Assembly (NCBI GenBank): GCA_012511695.1 | Contig: JAAZFO010000122.1 | Coordinates: forward strand, 1 to 7,084 | From: Erysipelotrichia bacterium | Lineage (GTDB): Bacteria > Bacillota_I > Bacilli_A > RFN20 > CAG-826 | Direction: 5' to 3' | Length of the DNA: 7,084 nucleotides | Shown here: piece by piece, positions 4,663 through 7,084 of the stretch | Position numbering within the stretch: position 1 is the first letter of the stretch | Layout of the letters: the number at the start of each line of letters is the position of its first letter | Notes under the pieces: model-generated | Database searches by the model: none | What the model was told of the DNA's origin: nothing | The model's input: only the letters and a program-made list of their open reading frames with translations | Translations under genes and position numbers: made by a program

Positions 4663-5985
4663 ATGAAAAAAGAAAAATTAACAATTGCCAAGAAGTTGAA
4701 CAAACGACAATACAAAACTCCTTCTACATTTGTTTGGAAGTTATATGGTCTGTTTGCAAAATTTCCATTTCTTGGTCTAAAATACCGTGCTACATATAAA
4801 ATAATTGATGATATCAAAGACTGTGAAGGGCCAGCTTTTATAATTTGGAACCACCAATCAAGACGCGATCATATATTCGTGAAAAACATCGTCGCTCCTC
4901 GCAAGTTCAACATGGTAGCGGGGTACCAAGAGTTTTTTAGAAAAAAATTTGCGTTTTTATTTAAGTTCGCACAAATTGTTCCTAAGAAAAAATTTACTAA
5001 TGACCCGGGAAGTATACGGGCGATAGACCGCATTATTAAAAGTGGGGGAACAGTAGCTTTTTCTCCAGAAGGTACCGTTTCAATTTTCGGTCATAACCAA
5101 CCGATTATCTCTGGAACGGCTCGATATTTAAAACATTACCGCATTCCAGTGTATTTCATTAAATTGGAGGGCGCTTATTTAACTTCTCCTACGGTATGTA
5201 TCGATGATCGCCTAGGTAGAGTTACCGCCACTTTGTCACTCCTTTTTAAACCTGAAGATTTAATGAAAATGTCGCCAGCAGAAATCGAAAACAAAATTAA
5301 CGATGCTTTTCGTCATGATGACTATAAGTGGAACAAACAAGCACGTGTTAAATTTAAGACCAAAGGTCGTGCGATGACAAATATGCACGATGTGCTTTAC
5401 AAGTGTCCTAGATGTAGAGAGGAGCTACAAATGCATGCTGAAGGCGAGCTGATTAAGTGCCTCCACTGTGGTAATGGTGCGACGATGGATGATTATTATG
5501 ACTTCCATCCTTTTGATGAGACATGTAAAATTTTTGACACCCCAACTGATTGGGTAGATTGGCAAAGAGAGCGCGTTATTCGTGAGATTAGAGACAATCC
5601 AAAATTCTCTTTATCTGAGGAAGTAGAAGTCGGTGAATTACCAAAATTTGTCACGATAAAAAATCGTCATAAAACAAGTGTTCCATGTGGAAAAGGGGTC
5701 ATCACTTTTGACCATCAAGGCATCCATTTTAAAGGCCAAAAACATGGTGAACCATGGAGTTTTGACTTATCTTATAGCGTTGTCTTTTCACCAATCATTC
5801 AAAATGAATTAAAGCAATTCGCTTTAGCAGTCAATGAGCTATTTTATGATTTTTATCCCAAAAGACGTATTGTCGGTAAGATTATTTTAGTCATTGAAGA
5901 AATGCACCGCCTACATTTCAACACTTGGAAGAACTTCCCTTGGAATGACTATATGTATGCGGAGGCTGAATTAACAAAAAAATAA
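4663..5985 (+). CDS. PlsC-type 1-acylglycerol-3-phosphate acyltransferase domain fused to a zinc ribbon and a C-terminal domain of unknown function
   Basis: The first half (about 20-235) is a PlsC/LPLAT acyltransferase, the family that acylates lysophosphatidate to phosphatidate at the membrane. It shows NHQSRRD (63-69), the H(x4)D catalytic motif with H64 and D69, and FSPEGTVSIFG (133-143), the substrate-binding EGT motif. Typical PlsC proteins end at 200-260 residues; this one has 440. The extension holds a four-cysteine zinc ribbon, CPRC (248-251) and CLHC (266-269). A 170-residue region follows with alternating strands such as GKGVITFDHQGIHFKG (343-358) and a late helix-like GKIILVIEEMHRL (405-417), possibly PH-like. 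No transmembrane helix stands out, but the N-terminus is basic (MKKEKLTIAKKLNKRQYK), as expected for peripheral membrane binding. The start is supported by AAGGA (4650-4654) eight bases before the ATG. The exact acyl acceptor is unknown. A bidirectional terminator follows at once. Confidence 0.85.
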   Translation: MKKEKLTIAKKLNKRQYKTPSTFVWKLYGLFAKFPFLGLKYRATYKIIDDIKDCEGPAFIIWNHQSRRDHIFVKNIVAPRKFNMVAGYQEFFRKKFAFLFKFAQIVPKKKFTNDPGSIRAIDRIIKSGGTVAFSPEGTVSIFGHNQPIISGTARYLKHYRIPVYFIKLEGAYLTSPTVCIDDRLGRVTATLSLLFKPEDLMKMSPAEIENKINDAFRHDDYKWNKQARVKFKTKGRAMTNMHDVLYKCPRCREELQMHAEGELIKCLHCGNGATMDDYYDFHPFDETCKIFDTPTDWVDWQRERVIREIRDNPKFSLSEEVEVGELPKFVTIKNRHKTSVPCGKGVITFDHQGIHFKGQKHGEPWSFDLSYSVVFSPIIQNELKQFALAVNELFYDFYPKRRIVGKIILVIEEMHRLHFNTWKNFPWNDYMYAEAELTKK

Positions 5986-6016
5986 AAAAACAATCGAGTT
6001 TTTTCGATTGTTTTTT
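5984..6016. terminator. Bidirectional Rho-independent terminator between the acyltransferase gene and glyA
   Basis: CAATCGA (5991-5997) and TCGATTG (6004-6010) form a perfect 7-bp stem around a 6-nt loop. An A7 run (5984-5990) precedes it and T6 (6011-6016) follows, extending the pairing to 13 bp. Either strand therefore gives a hairpin followed by a U tract, which fits its position between two convergent genes. It overlaps the stop codon of the acyltransferase gene and ends 12 nt from the glyA stop. Confidence 0.9.
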
Positions 6017-6027
6017 GATAACAATTT

Positions 6028-7084
6028 TTAGGCGCCGATATCTTGAATTTGTTTCCAAGTAGAGACCAGTTGTTTAACCATTTCTTTTGCTCGGGCTACG
6101 GAGATAGTTTTTTTAAAAAAGCCATCGATGATATCCGCGACTTTTTTCGCTTGTTTTTCAGTACATCCGCGGGTAGTCACAGCGGCAAAGCCAAGACGTA
6201 AGCCACTAGTTTTATTTGGCGGAAGTGTATCGTTTGGTAATATATTCTTGTTAGTGGTAATTTCAATTTCTTCTAAGGCATCTTGGGCTTCTTGACCGTT
6301 GATACCATAAGAATCCAAGACGTTAACTAAGAACAAATGATTGTCTGTTCCCGACACCTCAATACCCAATTGCTCAAAACGATCACAACAAGCTTTAGTG
6401 TTGATTTTAACTTGTTTAATATACTGTTTAAATTCTTCAGTCATCGCTTCTTTAAAGCAGGCCGCCTTAGCCGCGATGACATGTTCTAATGGCCCTCCTT
6501 GATAAAAGGGGAAAACAGCACTATTAATTTTTCGAATTAAGTCTTCATCATTCCATAAAATAATACCACCTCTAGGGCCACGCAAAGTTTTATGGGTAGT
6601 GGAGGTAACTACATCAGCATAAGGGAATGGCTCTGGATGTTCATGAGCGGCAATTAGACCAGCGATATGCGCCATATCCACCATTAAGTAGGCTTCGACT
6701 TTATCAGCGATTTGTTTAAAATGGTTGAAGTCGATTTCAAATGGGTAAGCACTATAGCCACAGATGATTAAATCGGGTTGGAAATCTAATGCGATGCGTT
6801 CAATTGCTTCGTAATCTAGACGGCCATTTTTTAAAGGATAAAAGGCAAAACGATAAAGGTTTGAAGAAAACGATACTGGAGAGCCGTGGGTTAAATGACC
6901 CCCGTCATTTAAAACAAGGGATAAGATCTTACCACCATCTGGCAAAAGGGCGCGGTAAGCAGCGGCATTAGCCTGAGAACCACTGTGCGGCTGGACGTTA
7001 GCGTATTTACATTGAAATAATTGACAAGCGCGATCAATGGCCATTTGTTCAATCTGATCGACGAATTGACAACCTCCGTAATAC
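6028..7084 (-). CDS. glyA: Serine hydroxymethyltransferase (C-terminal 351 residues; 5' end beyond window)
   Basis: GlyA is a PLP enzyme that interconverts serine plus tetrahydrofolate with glycine plus 5,10-methylene-THF, the main source of one-carbon units and glycine. The frame stays open to the right edge: upstream of the internal Met at 7044 it reads YYGGCQFVDQIEQ, the family's RYYGGCxxVDxxE segment. The gene is therefore cut by the window, and Met 7044 is not the start. About 55-60 N-terminal residues are missing from an expected 410-415. Visible motifs include NVQPHSGSQAN, DGGHLTHGS, a VDMAHIAGLIA strand with the PLP-contacting Asp and His, and the PLP lysine in TSTTHKTLRGPRGG (Lys codon at 6591-6589). 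FYQGGPLEH and SGLRLGFAAVTTRG near the C-terminus are also typical. It is convergent to the acyltransferase gene, and no broken motif is seen. Confidence 0.97.
   Translation of the reverse strand, partial: YYGGCQFVDQIEQMAIDRACQLFQCKYANVQPHSGSQANAAAYRALLPDGGKILSLVLNDGGHLTHGSPVSFSSNLYRFAFYPLKNGRLDYEAIERIALDFQPDLIICGYSAYPFEIDFNHFKQIADKVEAYLMVDMAHIAGLIAAHEHPEPFPYADVVTSTTHKTLRGPRGGIILWNDEDLIRKINSAVFPFYQGGPLEHVIAAKAACFKEAMTEEFKQYIKQVKINTKACCDRFEQLGIEVSGTDNHLFLVNVLDSYGINGQEAQDALEEIEITTNKNILPNDTLPPNKTSGLRLGFAAVTTRGCTEKQAKKVADIIDGFFKKTISVARAKEMVKQLVSTWKQIQDIGA

Noticed and set aside
6789..6971. Plus-strand open frame of 60 codons
   Set aside because: It is antisense to the conserved PLP-domain region of glyA and has no support of its own.
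7042..7044. Met codon as the start of glyA
   Set aside because: The reading frame continues upstream with the conserved YYGGC..VD..E segment, so the true start is outside the window.
1..7084. A defence system, mobile element, CRISPR array, riboswitch or other novel multi-gene system
   Set aside because: Apart from the small basic protein, every gene has a housekeeping assignment. I saw no transposase, integrase, long repeat, att-like duplication or known riboswitch core on either strand.

Overview
This is a low-GC stretch of bacterial chromosome carrying housekeeping genes, most likely from a Bacillota / Bacilli-Mollicutes lineage. The main pointers are the delta subunit of RNA polymerase (rpoE), which is confined to that group, and the argS-rpoE gene order known from Bacillus. 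AGGAG-type ribosome binding sites and the MEP isoprenoid gene ispF are compatible with this. All 18 Trp codons in the recognised genes are TGG, so UGA is not used for Trp here. That argues against a Mycoplasma-type code. I cannot name the genus.

Layout. Positions 1-2251 read rightwards as one tight cluster: the 3' end of ispF, then argS (4-nt gap), then rpoE (14-nt gap). In Bacillus pyrG follows rpoE. Here a 139-nt AT-rich gap leads instead to a CysQ-like 3'(2'),5'-bisphosphate nucleotidase (2391-3167). Convergent to it is a DNA repair methyltransferase, ogt (3213-3710, minus). Upstream of ogt on the same strand lies a NifU C-terminal-domain (Fe-S scaffold) gene (3824-4066, minus), whose frame is intact except for a TAA at codon 15. 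Diverging from it is an unrecognised small basic protein (4100-4567). Next comes a three-part protein (4663-5985): a PlsC-type acyltransferase, a four-cysteine zinc ribbon and an uncharacterised C-terminal domain. A clean bidirectional terminator (about 5984-6016) separates it from convergent glyA (serine hydroxymethyltransferase), which runs off the right edge of the window.

The genes look like separate housekeeping functions (isoprenoid precursors, tRNA charging, transcription, pAp turnover, alkylation repair, Fe-S assembly, phospholipid synthesis, one-carbon metabolism) and not a dedicated system. I see no mobile element, CRISPR array, rRNA, tRNA or phage gene. The observations most worth checking are the nonsense codon in the NifU-like gene, the domain architecture of the acyltransferase, and a set of shared sequence elements (CACCCTAA ... 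GGTGACAA(A)GGTT) in front of both the cysQ-like gene and ogt.
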